Of a DNA stretch of 64,000 nt, positions 25,745 through 37,983 are shown one piece after another (position 1 is the stretch's first letter; each line of letters starts with the position of its first letter). The stretch comes from Mallotus nudiflorus. Lineage: Eukaryota; Streptophyta; Magnoliopsida; Malpighiales; Euphorbiaceae. The stretch lies in NCBI GenBank assembly GCA_947683625.1, contig CANTUR010000534.1, positions 310,001 through 374,000 of the forward strand, read 5' to 3'. Below the pieces are notes generated by a model, which ran no database searches, was not told where the DNA came from, and saw only the letters and a list, made by a program, of their open reading frames with translations. The position numbers were made by a program, and so were the translations under genes.

Positions 25745-28700
25745 AACCCCTTAAAGCCATTAGTGTGGTAGGTTGTAGACAAAGGGCAAAGTGATGATGT
25801 TCAAACAACCGAGTACCCAATGGCTTGGTAAATATATCACTAATTTGATCAGCACTTGAAAGAAATTGAACTTAAATATTACCTTTATCCACTTACTCAT
25901 GAACAAAGTGATAATCTAACTCAATATGCTTGGTGTGAGTACGAAACATTGGATTAGATGTAAGGTATATTGCACTAATATTATCACACTATAGAATATG
26001 CTTTAAAGACTATTTAATGCTAAGCTCTTGAAGTAAGGATTGCAACCATAAAACCTTAAAAATAGTGTTTGCAATGGCCTTGTACTCACTTTCAGTTGAG
26101 GAGCAAGCAATAGTTGGTTGCTTTTTAGCCATCCAAGAAATTAATGAATTGCTTAGATAAATGGCAAATCCATTTATAGATCGTCTATTATTAGGGTAGC
26201 CCCCCTCAATCACTGTTTGAAAAGCATTATAATTATGGAGTGGAGTGCATAGAGAAGACAAAGGAATAGTATAAGGTATGTTTCAAGTACTGAAGCAATC
26301 ATTTGATAGCCTGCCAATGTGATGTTGTAGGATGGTGCATGAATTGACATAATTTATTAACAACAAAAGCGATGTCTAGTCTGATAAAAGTAGCATACTA
26401 GAGAGCGCCAATAACTTGACGATATTGAGTACCGTTTGATAAGGGAGTGACAGATTCTTTTGACAAAGGTGGTGAAGTAACTATTGGTGTTAAATAGTCA
26501 TTAGCATGTAAAAGATAATTACAGTCCAATAAATTATGAAGATATTTGGACTGAGAGAGATTAGTGCCATTAATCGAACTTGCTACCTCGATGCCTAAAA
26601 AATAAGACAATGGGCCAACATCCCTCATAAGAAATTCAAACTTTAACCGGGTTAGAAAAGATTCAATCAAAGTAGAGGAGCTGCCTGTCAAAATAATGTT
26701 GTCCACTTAAATCAATACAAAAAGTGAAGAGGAACGATAGTGTAGAATGAATAAAGAGGAGTCAGCTTTAGAGGATTTAAAGTCAAATTGGAGAAGAAAG
26801 GAACTCAATCTATTAAACCACTCTCTTGGAGCTTACTTAAATCCATAAAGGGAGCGATGTAAAAGGCACACATAATCCGAATGATTCTTATCAATGAAGC
26901 CGCTAAGTTATTCCATATACACAACATCATGAAGTTTTCCATGGAGAAAAGCATTTGAGATTTCTAGTTGCTTCATCACCCAGTTAGACATTATTTTAAG
27001 AGCAATAATTATTCAAATTATAGTTGCCTTCACCACAGGACTAAAAGTTTCAGCATAGTTAACCCTAGATTGTTAATCAAATCTCTTTACTACGAGGCGA
27101 GCTTTGAAGTGAAAAACCGTACCATCCAGATTTTGATTTACCTAATAGACCTATTTATTCCCTACAACATTAACATGAGAAGGATGAGGAATAATGCTCT
27201 AAATTTTTTTATTGTAAAAAAGAGCTTGATAGTGAAACATCATGGCATTTCTCCATTTGGTATGTTTCATGGCTTGAGTATAGGCAGTGGTAGTCATAAA
27301 AAGATGAGATCATTTTTACATGGTGGTTTGTTGAAGTATCATATGATGAGTGCGGAGATAGGAGATAAGGTGGGTAGAAGTGTTTCGAATAGGTTAGATA
27401 TGATAAGGATAGTTGTTAGGATAAGAGGTGAGGTCAATAATTAAGTTGAGGCCATGCGATTGAGCAGGATTATGGGATGGGGATAAAGCCAAAAGTGTAT
27501 CAAATGGGGGACAATTGCAGGAAGGAGAGAAAATTGAGGTTGGATCATATAGGTCAAAGGTTCAAGTAGAAAATCATTGTGAAGGATAAGGACTATTGTG
27601 ATCTAAAGAAGATGGTGCTCTTGAGGATGAGGTTAAGTTCGGTACGGATATGGAAGAGGGACCTGAAAAGGAGTTAATAGGAACAAAAAAAAGGAGTAAA
27701 ACACGACAACACATTACTTAAATGATGTGAACAAGAGTGATCTATAACATGCAGTTGAAGCCAAGAGGTAAAATCATGTGAGGTAAGGTGTATAGAGGTG
27801 GTGCGTGAGGTTTTGAATGGAAATTGGTCTTCAGCAAATTGGACGTGTCTAGCTAGATATATTTTGTCAATAAAAGGGTCAAGACACCTATAGTCAAAGT
27901 GAGATGTGGCGGGACCCAAATAAACACAAGGCTTGGTTCTAAAGTCAAACTTATGCTTATTATATGGTCTTAAAAGAGGAAAAATTGATAAACCAAATAT
28001 TTTTAAAGAATCAAATTTTGGTTGTTGACCATGTAAAGAGAAATAAAAGGAGTTTCGATGAAGAATATTGGTAGGCATATTATTAATTAAATTAATTATA
28101 GTGTCAAAAGAGTAAGGCCAATATCAAAAGGGGATGGAACTATGAGCAAGCAAGGTAACACCTATGTCTACTAAATGGAAAATTTTACATTCGGATGTGC
28201 CATTTTGCTCATAAGTATATAGGCAAGCAATCTGATGTATTATGCCATGAGAGACTAAAAATGTTTATTTAATTTTTGATACTCACCACCCCAATCAGAA
28301 TGAAAAGCTTTAATTGTGGTGGAAAATTGATTTTCAACAAGAGTTTTGAAATTAAGAAAAATTTTATAGACATTACTTTTATTCTTTAAAAAATACACCC
28401 AAGTATAACGAGTGCAATCATTAATAAAAAGAACAAAATAACGAAAACCTAAATTAGACAAAACAGGGGAAGGACCTCAGACATCTTAATGAACAATATC
28501 AATGGTTTTTTACTCTTATGCTCACAAGAGCAAGGGGAATTTTTGCTAATTTTCCTAACAAATAAGAAGAGCATTTTCCTGAACTATTCCTAGAAGAATA
28601 TGGTAATGCATTGTCTTGGAGAATTTTAGAGAGAGTGCAATGTTGAGGATGACTAAGACGAGAGTGCCAAATGTCAAAGGGAATAGATTCAGTGAGAAAA

Positions 28701-29147
28701 GCTTGCAGATTTGGGATGGTGGGTAGTATGTATAGGCCATTCTTATTCACGCCTCGTAGGAGTTGTGCCTTTGTCTTCTGATCCTTGCTAGAGAAAAAGG
28801 AAGCCAAAATTCAAAGAAATAAGAATTATCAGTACAAAATTTAGAAATAGATAGTAAAGATTTGGAAATAGAAGGAACATGTAAAACATTGTGAAGTGCC
28901 AAAGAATGAAAAGAAGTAGGAATGGAAGAGGTACCAATGGAAGAAATTTGCAAACCTTGACCATTACCAGCAAGGAATTGATCACCACCGATATAAGGTT
29001 GAGGAAGATGAAGGGTTGAGATGTCCGAAGTGAGGTGAACATTAGTACCTGTATCAACTACCCATGACATCCATGAGGAATGAGGTCGAGAATAACCATA
29101 AAATGGTGAACTAGAATGAGCAAAATTTTCTTGCATTGGTAAGGATT
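25745..29147 (-). pseudogene. Copia pol remnant: protease, integrase, reverse transcriptase, RNase H
   Basis: Fragments in order on the minus strand. Protease lies at 29136-28747, with aspartic active-site motif DTG in WVVDTGTNVHLT. The GAG-pre-integrase region (28807-28499) has SHPQHCTLSKIL-like sequence. The integrase core (28461-28255) has NDCTRYTWVYFL and FHSDWGGEY, the first two acidic catalytic positions. The integrase C-terminal region is 28078-27674. RT starts around 27.1 kb (YAETFSPVVK-like, SNAFLHGKLHD) and continues at 26706-26398. RNase H is at 26261-26010 (AKKQPTIACSSTESEYKAIA). Many frameshifts and stops separate the pieces. At the RT catalytic site the residue before VD is replaced by a stop and the following D by N, so polymerase activity is lost. 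Confidence 0.88.
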
Positions 29148-29152
29148 GTGGA

Positions 29153-32100
29153 TGTAATGACCTTGAATTTTAAATAATATAAAATTATTTTGAAATATGC
29201 ATTGTTAATAAAATTTTAAATTTTATTTATATATTATTGTTATTATTTGTGAATATTATTTATTTATTTTATTGTAAAAGTTTTATTTACGTAAAATGTT
29301 TATTTTAGAAGTTCTATTATTTTAATACATTAAAGTCATTATCATTATCAATATTTAAATAGTATTATTATATTTATTATTTCATTGTTAATATTATTAT
29401 TGTTATCATTATTATTATTATTGTTATTGTTATTTTATTAGGTTTAGTAATATTATTATGTGTTATTGTGTTATGTGCTTGTGTTGTATTTATATGTATA
29501 TGTGTGTGTGTGTGTGTATAATAAAAAATAATAATAATAATAATAAATAATAGATTAAAAACAAAATTTTCGGGTCAAGTCACCACCTCCCGCTTTCTTT
29601 CTTTTTTTTTCCCCTCCCCGTTTTCCCTCTATTCCCGCACCTTCACCTACGTAATCCATCCTTGTCGGACGTCAGCCACCCATCACCGTCGATCCCTCTC
29701 TCCCTTCTCTACCTTCCTATCACCTAAGGACCGCCTCCTGGAAGCTCGGAAACAGCAACAGCATCAGGTATAGCTTCACGCCGGTGACTCCATTTCTGGC
29801 CACCAAAACTCGTCACTCTGGTCTCATCTGAATCCTTGAGCTTCGATGAGTATGATTCTAAGCTTCGTTTGAGCTCAATCCCTCTAGATTTTAAGTTTTA
29901 GCTAGATTTTAGTTCATGTGTTTTAGGGTTTTGATTTTTTTTAGCTTGATATTATTTGATTTATGAATTCTTGTTTAAGAAATGTTGATTTTGGCAACTT
30001 TAGCTTCTCAAAAATAATTTTTTTTTATTTTTTTTGAATTAATTTGAATTATGGGTAATTTTTTATTATTTTAATATTAAAATATTGAATTTTTGATAAT
30101 TATGTTAATTAATTATTTTTAATGGAAATTTAGTTAAATTAGTATTATTAATTTGAGTAATAATTTTAGAATTATTAAAATAATTTTTAGTGAATTTATA
30201 TAATTTTTGAGAATATTATTAGTATTATGTAAATTTTGTATATATAGGTTAATTGTGTATTTTTGTTGAAATTATAGTTAAATAATATGTTTTAAATGAT
30301 TTTAGAATTACATAGGGTATTAAAATAATTTTTATAAATTATTTACTATTTTTAACTAATTAATACTAATTTTTTATAATTATATTCAAATATATTATTT
30401 ACTATTTTAGTGATTAAATTGATTTTTAATTAATTTTATTATAATTAAGTTATTTCAATATATAAATAACTTAATTATAATTAAATTAATTTTTAGTTAT
30501 TTAATAAAAAATTAACTTTATTATATAATTTTTAGTTATTTTAGTAATTAATTTTTGTGAATTTTACTATTATATGTGGAATTATGGAAAAATTGGATTT
30601 TCATTAATATTATATTATTATTTGAGATTTTTATTTAATTGTTGTGGAAATAATTATATTTAGTGATTTAATGTTTTAAATGTATTATATTTTGGTATTT
30701 TATGAAATTTAATGATTTTTAATATATTTATTATTTTATATTGATTTTTGAAAATTATGAACCTCAGTTGGAAATGTGTGCAGTTCGGGATCCCAACCCG
30801 AAGTGTTAAGTCTTGTGGTAAGTAGAAGTGTGTTTTCCTTACAAGGTCGGCTCTACTGTCAGTAGAGAGATGTCAATTTTACAGAGAAGGTTCTGCTGAA
30901 TTTTAGATAGAATTCTAGTAACACGTGATGTCGGGTCAATCCTGAATTTCTGTGTTTGTCTAAGTTTTGAATTTCTAAATCGAGTCTTTCTTTAGAATTC
31001 TTAGAAGTATAAGTTAGAAATTATTCTTATTATTATTATTGTTTATTTTCTAGTTGCGCCGAGACCTATCAGACCAGACCCGTCAAGTCAGTCTCATGGA
31101 GTGCAAACTTGTGAGTCATTATTCTATATATACATTGCATATAGAATACATGCTTTTGAGAATCCATGTTTTTATGATATTTTTATATGAGTTATTACAT
31201 TAATGAAGAAGTATATTATTGATATACTTTAGGTATATTTTCAATATATATGACATTTAACTTAGTTGTTTTTTTTTTTGTATATAATTTGAATATATAG
31301 GACATATATACGTTAGCATGTTTTAGTATATATATATTCAATATATTTGTCATATATTCAGCATATGCATTTAGTATATTTTTGGTATATTTATGGTATA
31401 CGTTTAGTACATAAGTAGTATATCATTTTTAAATAAATGTCACTTGTGTTTTAATTATGTATTTTACTATTTTCCATAATTATAAGAATGATTTGAAGGA
31501 TAGCAGTAGAACGTGCTATCTAGTGGGTTACACTAGAACTATTGCGCGACAGTACGATAGAATTAGGTTGAGAATCTGATATTATTATTGAGATATTGGT
31601 TTTAGGAAAGGCTGACTATGGATCCTCAGTTGGCCGAGTATACTCGAGGCCAGTCATGTCGGTAGTAAGATTGCAGAACCTCAGTTGACCTAGTGTACTC
31701 GGAGCCAGTCCACTACCTTAAGTTGGAAAAATTAATACTTGGAATTTTGATTAGGCCTATTATCTATTGATTATTATGATCGAGACTGCAAATTGTTAGG
31801 GTTTTACTTCGGTCCTTCAATTAAAATAATTTTATGCATTTATTATATATATATAATGAATTTTAGCATTTATGTGAAATGCTTGTGTATATGTATATAT
31901 ATATACTAATGTCTGACTATATATATTTTAGATTGCATGTATATATAATATAATAATTTACTCAGTGAAGTCTGACTCCCCTTAATTTTTTTTTTAAGAG
32001 ATTCCTCATCGTGAGACCTAATAGTAGACCTCTACGCAGAACTTCTTCAACCTTGACTAGATTATGTAAATTATTTATCTGAACTTTGTTGTATTCTAAA

Positions 32101-32360
32101 AAACTGCAATAATAGTACTTTGCAACTGTAGAATATTATTTTTTTGTAAGAGATTTTTCTCTGAATATTGTATGAAAATATTTTTATTTTATTAAATGGC
32201 ATTTAAGTACTTATTTTTATATCGACTTAAGTTTTAATTTTAGTGTATTTTTATTTATCTATTGCATGCTTTTTATTTCTTAAGCTTGTTATCGGTTCCG
32301 GATTCAAAAGAATTTCCATTCCTTAGCGCCGGTAATGACTCCCTGATTTGGATCGTGACA
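29153..32360. mobile_element. Solo LTR, 3208 bp, nested in the Copia element, TSD GTGGA
   Basis: Begins TGTAATGACCTTG and ends GATTTGGATCGTGACA, a terminus pair typical of long plant Gypsy LTRs. GTGGA occurs immediately on both sides (29148-29152 and 32361-32365), interrupting the Copia element between the gag and protease regions. The interior holds no gag/pol. It has a GC-richer stretch at about 29570-29900 and a short imperfect tandem repeat at 31620-31710 (CCTCAGTTGRCC, ACTCG.GGCCAGTC), with AT-rich sequence elsewhere. Length and ends suggest a Del/Tekay-like or related Gypsy lineage (inference). As the inserted element, it is younger than the Copia insertion. Confidence 0.88.
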
Positions 32361-32365
32361 GTGGA

Positions 32366-33203
32366 TAAGCAAGAGATGTATAACGACAACATCGGTCTGC
32401 AGTGTGGTTATTTAGACTACAAATTGGCAGGTTCAATTATTTTGCCATGGACGACAATGGGGTGGCCATGAAGAATGATCAGAGCCAGAGGGTAAAGATG
32501 GGTTCAATAATAAAGGAGGCATGTTAAGGTGAGGAGAATATTTCATTGGAAGATGATATGCAATATTAGCAAGTGGTGATTCATGGGTACTTTTTAAAAG
32601 GATTTCATGGGCAAGAAGATGGCTATGGAGTTCTTGAAAGGTAACGGGTTCAGGTCAAAGATTAAGGGTGGTGATAATACTATGATATTCAGCTCCAATA
32701 TTCTGATAGATAATCTCATTAAATTTGGCAGGAGTCATAGTGCGACCAGTAGCAGACAATTCATCAAAAAGAGCTCGTTGAAGATACTGGGAAATGGACA
32801 TGTCGTTCTTCTTTAATTCTTGTAATTCAATATTCAGCTGAAGTTGTTTGTTTTGACAAAGCAGCTTGAGAAGATGTAATTTGGATTATATATGGGAAAA
32901 CCTCCCCAATGAGAGAAGAAAGTATCCATGAAAGCAACATTTGATCACGCTAAAACAAAGTTTCATATGCAGGATTTGGAATTTCAACAAGAGGGGTAGC
33001 TGTATTAAGAATGGTTTGTGGGGAAGAGGTCGAGAACCATCAACGAATCCCATTAGTTTTTGGTAGTTCAATAAAGGAAGAAATTGAGCTTTACATGCCA
33101 AATAATTTTTACTATTTAATTTGTTTGAAAAAGTGTGAGTTGCAGTAGAAGAAGATGGAAGAGGGTTGGAGGTGACAGGAACAATTTGAGTATTTTGAGC
33201 CAT
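32366..33203 (-). pseudogene. Copia gag remnant
   Basis: Starts MAQNTQIVPVTSNPLPSSS at 33203. It continues with KLNSKNYLACKAQFLPLL and GFVDGSRPLP, the pattern of the Copia gag N-terminus (UBN2-like). Reading frames break soon after (ORF ends 32886). Downstream towards 32366 only degenerate coding sequence remains, including a place where a CCHC knuckle would be expected but is interrupted by stops. The nested solo LTR then cuts it from pol. Confidence 0.85.
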
Positions 33204-33207
33204 TATT

Positions 33208-33219
33208 GCTTTGATACCA
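33208..33219 (-). promoter_or_regulatory. Primer-binding site of the Copia element (tRNA-iMet type)
   Basis: Read on the minus strand the site is TGGTATCAAAGC, directly adjoining the 5' LTR. It differs by one base from TGGTATCAGAGC, the usual plant initiator-Met tRNA primer site. Confidence 0.85.
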
Positions 33220-33372
33220 TGTGAAAGTAAGTGTTGAATAATGTTTTTATTGTATATACAAAATATATTTACAGGTACAATATATAGGAATCACCAAAAC
33301 CAAGCAGTATAGAAGGAATACAACAGGACATGGGATAACTGATAAATAACAAACTAATGTACATGCTTATCA
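33220..33372 (-). repeat. 5' LTR of the Copia element
   Basis: 153 bp partner of the LTR at 25592-25744, with the same TG/CA ends. It lies next to the primer-binding site on the inner side and to TSD TTTTC on the outer side. Confidence 0.9.
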
Positions 33373-33430
33373 TTTTCAATATTTTAATATCGAATTATAG
33401 TGTCACATTTCATCTAAGTAGCTAATTTAA

Positions 33431-33471
<41 letters not shown>

Positions 33472-33635
33472 TCATTAACAAAAATTAATGAAGTGTAAAC
33501 CCCAATATACACTGAAACACTTTAATTTAATACAAGAACTTGTACGTGTATAAAAAGCATAAAATATGATCAGTTAAGTTTGATCTAACAAAATACGATT
33601 AAAACCAATTTAGATATAATTTAGAAGATGACCTT

Positions 33636-33710
33636 TGCAGCACCTGAAGCAAGCATAATAATGCCATACATATATATATATACCTCTGCAGCACCTGAAG
33701 CAAGCATAAT
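33636..33710. repeat. Two-unit minisatellite in copy A (24-bp perfect core, 51-bp period)
   Basis: The 24-bp core starting TGCAGCACCTGAAGC occurs at 33636-33659 and again at 33687-33710 without mismatch, separated by a (TA)-rich spacer. The aligned part of copy B near 36920 has only the GATCCCATATATA flank and no core, so the minisatellite arose in A or was lost from B. Confidence 0.85.
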
Positions 33711-33714
33711 GATC

Positions 33715-33757
<43 letters not shown>

Positions 33758-34787
33758 ATTCTGTGAAGGAAATTTTCTGTTATTGATTCAATATTTTGGT
33801 GAAAGAACAAAGGCACTAATAGATTTGCAATTGAACATTAAGTATGGACGGCAGCATTTTTTGTACACTTAAAATGTTCTAATTAATACTATATTTTTCT
33901 GCAATTTTATTGCAATGCTAGCTATGTTTTTTGCAAATCAGATACTATTAATCAAAATATCAATTTCTTTTTTTCAGATATACTTAATTACAAAATTCTA
34001 TACATGAGAATTTATGATTCACGCACAAAAATTTTTAAAAAATATATCTATTATTTAGAATTAAATTTATGCAGTATTAGTTGTAATAATCTAAATCTAT
34101 CAAAATTGTGAAAATTTTTATCAGTAAATTCTAAATTAATGAAAATTTTAGTTATTTTATTAATTATAAGACATATCCTTAATTTTAAACAATATAACGT
34201 TTCTTTTATTTAGAATAAATTTTGTCATAATTTTTTAGTATAGAAAAATATATAAATATCCTTTTGTTAGTGAATTTTAATTAAACTTATTTATAACTAA
34301 TAAAATGAATTTATTAATTAATTTGATTTAAATATGATATTATATTTATATTAAATAATTAATTTTTTTATTAATAATCAAGACATGAGTATAATAACAT
34401 GATTGTTTGATTAATTTGGTTATCTCTTGTGCTAAATTTCAATGAAAAATTTTATCAAAACAAAACAAAAAATTTTAAAAATTGAAGATTTTTCTTTTAT
34501 TCATTGCATCTATTTAATTAGGAAAAAAAAAAAAAACCATTATTGACTGGCCATAAGATAATCAATTAAGCTTGTCTCGAACCTTCTTTAATTTAAATTG
34601 CAGTTTGAATCCATTTTCAGAAATAATGTTTTCTTATTGATTTTCTTATGATTGATCTTAATTAATACAACAATTCAAGAAAAAACAACTTAATTTGTGG
34701 ACTCAGGAGGCCATCAATTATCAAGTGGTTATTTTAATTTAAGTACTTATCTTACTAATATATCTTTAAAATTGTAAATTGTACTAC

Positions 34788-37700
34788 TCATAGGGGAATA
34801 AAAAAAAAGGTATTTTAATAATTGTAAATGATACAAATTTCTAACACCAACTTGGTAAATCAAAGACGCAAATATAATGTAAAAATGAATGTTTTCAAAA
34901 ATATTTTAATTGAGCTAAAATATTATACAGGATTTGTTGATTAAGTGTCATATATTATAAAATTAAATAAATTAGTCATAAATTCGTGTAATGTGCAGAC
35001 TATGAAATAAAATAATTGAATAAATAATTTTAATATAACAATAATTAAATAAACTAAAAATCTATAATTTTTGTTGCCATCATTTTTTTGTTACTAATTT
35101 TACTTTCTTTAATTTTTATTGATATATTCTGTTTTGGTTATAATAGGATTAGTTTTGAAAACTATTAGGCTGGTATTGGAATATACATAATAGTGGTTTT
35201 ACACGATAATATTGAAATATAGAGGTGAAGGCTTACCAAATTTTGGATTTAATAATTTTATAGCTTAATATTTTATTAAAAATATTAATTTTGAGAACTC
35301 AATTTTATTATTAAAAATATTTCATGTGTTTTTCCTTTTTTTTTATTGATATAAAATGGTATGTGTATATGTAGTTGTGACAATATTATTGTATACATTG
35401 TTAATAATTTATTATCAAATAAAACTTTTGAGGTACTAAAAAAGTCTAAAATTAAACTTTTATCCAAATATCAAGAAAAAAGATCATAACAGTTGGACAG
35501 AATGGAAAAAAAATTGTACTACATATCTATAAGTACAATAATACCAAATTTTATACGTATTATACACATAAGTTCACTAATGTATAAAGGGACAGTTCCA
35601 TAATAATAATAATAATAATAATAATACATATATTATAAATATAATATTATATAGCAAGTATATGCCTGGGATGAATCTCTATGTTTTGCGCGTACGAGCA
35701 ATACAAGTCAAGAATCTAAATAAACAAAATATCAGAATTAAAAAAATGCAAAATAGATGAACAATTAGCATGTTTATTGTATATATATATATATATATAT
35801 ATTTGTTTATTAATCATGATAAATTATAGATATAAATATAATCATGGGTTATGATTTTGCTTAAAATAATTATTAAAAATTAAATGACGAGAAATTTGGA
35901 GTAATTTTTTTAAGAAAGTATATTATTCACTATAAGAATAATAATTTTTATTTAAATTTTACATTTGAATTTTTTCCACTTCTTATGTTAATTATACATA
36001 GAGCCTTCCACTAACTCACACAAATCCAATTGCAAGAAAAGGTCTATACATTCATAAATTCTAAATTCTAGTCCATTTTCACTTTCTCAAGGGCGTGTTA
36101 AATAGAAGCCTACCCCACTTAAAACCAATCTAATATTCCGATGATTTAAAACCAATCTAATATTCTGTTACGATATAAAAAAAAAGTAAATTTTAATTTC
36201 TTATCCTTAATCTTTTATTTTAAGTTATAAAAATTTATATATATATATATTTGGTCTTCTCCAACATCCCTCCCATTTCATTTCATGGGTCGAGTCATGT
36301 TACACTTAATTAGTCAGCAAAGAACATCAACAATTAAGAGCATATGGTATAGTGGATTTTATAATTACTGATGTATTTACCCCAACAGCAAAGTGCTCAA
36401 GCACTTTACCCCTTGTAAGAATCAAGCTCAACAAATTACTGTTCTAATAATTTTTCAATTAATAAATATGTCAGATAACTTATGTATTAATATATTGTAT
36501 AATAAAAAATAATTTTTCTTTTAAAATAATTAAAAATTCATAAATTAATAATAGTAAAATTTGAATGTTACACCTTCATCGTAAAACTTAAACTCTACAT
36601 CTTATATACTCTTAAAGAAAAATTACTATTAACTTACTTCATTATTATTTCAGTACATTAAGATTAAATAAAATTTGTCGATTTACTCTAAACATATCAT
36701 TATAAGCATTTAATTTATTACCTTTTTCAGTATTTCAATATAGAATTATAGTGTCACATTTCATCTATCAAAGTAGCTAATTTAATGGATATATATATAT
36801 ATATCTTTTCATGTTAACAAAAAATTAATGAAGTGTAAACCCCAATTTACTGAAACACTTTAATTTAATACGAGAAACATGTCTAAGTATAAAAAGCTTA
36901 AAATATGAGTTCAGTTTAACGATCCCATATATATCCCATATATATATATATATATATGTATGACATTCTGTCAAGGAAATTTTCTGTTCTTGATTGAATA
37001 TTTTGGTGAAAGAACAAAGGCACTAATAGATTTGCAATTGAACATTGACTATGGACGGCAGCATTTTTTGTACACTAAAAATGTTCTAATTAATACTATA
37101 TTTTTTTTCAATTTTATTGCAATGCTAGCTGTGTCTTTTGCAAATCAGATACTATTAATCAAAATATTAATTTCTTATTTTCAGATATACTTAATTACAA
37201 AATTCTACACATGAGAATTTATGATTCACACATAAAAATTTTAAATATATATATATATATATTATTTAGAATTAAATTTATGCAGTATTAGTTGTAATAA
37301 TCTAATTTCTATCAAAATTGTGAAAACTTTTATCATTAGATTCTAAATTTATGAAAATTTTAATTCTTTTATTAATTATAACACATATTCTTAATTTTAA
37401 ACAATATAATATTTCTTTTATTTAGAATAAATTTTGTAATAATTTTTTAGTATAGAAAAATATATAAATATCATTTTGTACGTGAATTTTAATTAAAACT
37501 GATTTATAATTAATAAAATGAATTAATTAATTAATTTGATTTAAATATGATATTATATTTTATATTAAATAATTAATGATTTTATTAATAATCAAGACAT
37601 GAGTATAATAACGTGATTGTTTGATTAATTGGGTTATCTCTTATGCTAAAATTTCAATGAAAAAATTGAAAAAAACAAAACAAAAATTTTTAAACGATTG

Positions 37701-37983
37701 AAGATTTTTCTTTTATTCATTGTATATATTTAATTAGGGGGCAAAAAAACCATTATTGACTGGCCATAAGATAATCAATTAAGCTTGTCTCGAACCTTCT
37801 TTAATTTAAATTGCAGTTTGAATCCATTTTTAGAAATAATGTTTTCTTATTGATTTTCTTATAATTGATCTTAATTAAAACAACAATTCAAGAAAAAACA
37901 ACTTAATTTGTGGACTCCGGAGGCCATCAATTAACAAGTGGTTATTTTAATTTAAGTACTTATCTTACTAATATATCTTTAAA
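34788..37983. repeat. Right copy (B) of the tandem duplication, without the LTR elements
   Basis: Collinear with the non-inserted parts of 21790-34770. It retains intact versions of both primary insertion sites of copy A: near 35960 for the GACAT solo LTR and near 36721-36745 (TTACCTTTTTCAGTATTTC) for the Copia element. It carries about 160 extra bases at about 35059-35218 that A lacks. No ORF in it resembles a known protein. Confidence 0.88.

Larger units (their letters stand above)
25592..33372 (-). mobile_element. Ty1/Copia LTR retrotransposon, degenerate, interrupted by a solo LTR
   Basis: The two 153-bp terminal repeats (25592-25744, 33220-33372) start TGTGAAA and end TTATCA on the plus strand. 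They are flanked by 5-bp TTTTC duplications (25587-25591 and 33373-33377). Without the 3.2-kb internal solo LTR and its TSD the element is about 4.57 kb, normal for Copia. On the minus strand the order is LTR, tRNA-iMet-type primer site, gag, protease, integrase, reverse transcriptase, RNase H, purine tract, LTR; integrase before RT defines Copia. Short LTRs and the protease/integrase sequence suggest the Ale/Retrofit or a similar lineage (inference). Stops, frameshifts and the insertion make it non-autonomous. Confidence 0.93.
21790..34770. repeat. Left copy (A) of a ~3.2-kb direct tandem duplication, carrying nested LTR-element insertions
   Basis: Outside its insertions this stretch aligns collinearly with 34788-37983: for example the GATACAAATTTCCAACACC block at 21840 with 34827, CAAGTATATGCCTGG at 22511 with 35655, CCTTCCACTAACTCA at 24831 with 36005, and CTTACTAATATATCTTTAAA at 34751 with 37964. 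A 250-base sample near the right end shows about 6 % mismatch by eye. Subtracting the three inserted elements leaves about 3.29 kb, close to the 3.2 kb of copy B. No gene was recognised in the duplicated unit itself. Confidence 0.9.

Noticed and set aside
26968..27444. 158-aa plus-strand ORF
   Set aside because: It is the antisense of the Copia reverse transcriptase region; the minus strand shows RT-like sequence (FSPVVK, SNAFLHG), while the plus-strand product resembles nothing.
32262..32471. 69-aa ORF crossing the edge of the 3.2-kb solo LTR
   Set aside because: It spans the transposon junction and TSD at 32360, so it joins unrelated sequences.
33610..33816. 68-aa ORF with repeated CFRCC motifs
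   Set aside because: It is translation of the 24-bp minisatellite and (TA)n runs; the cysteine pattern is a by-product of the repeat, not a zinc finger.
36960..37214. 84-aa ORF in duplication copy B
   Set aside because: The aligned part of copy A does not keep the frame, and there is no similarity to known proteins; coding pressure is not supported.
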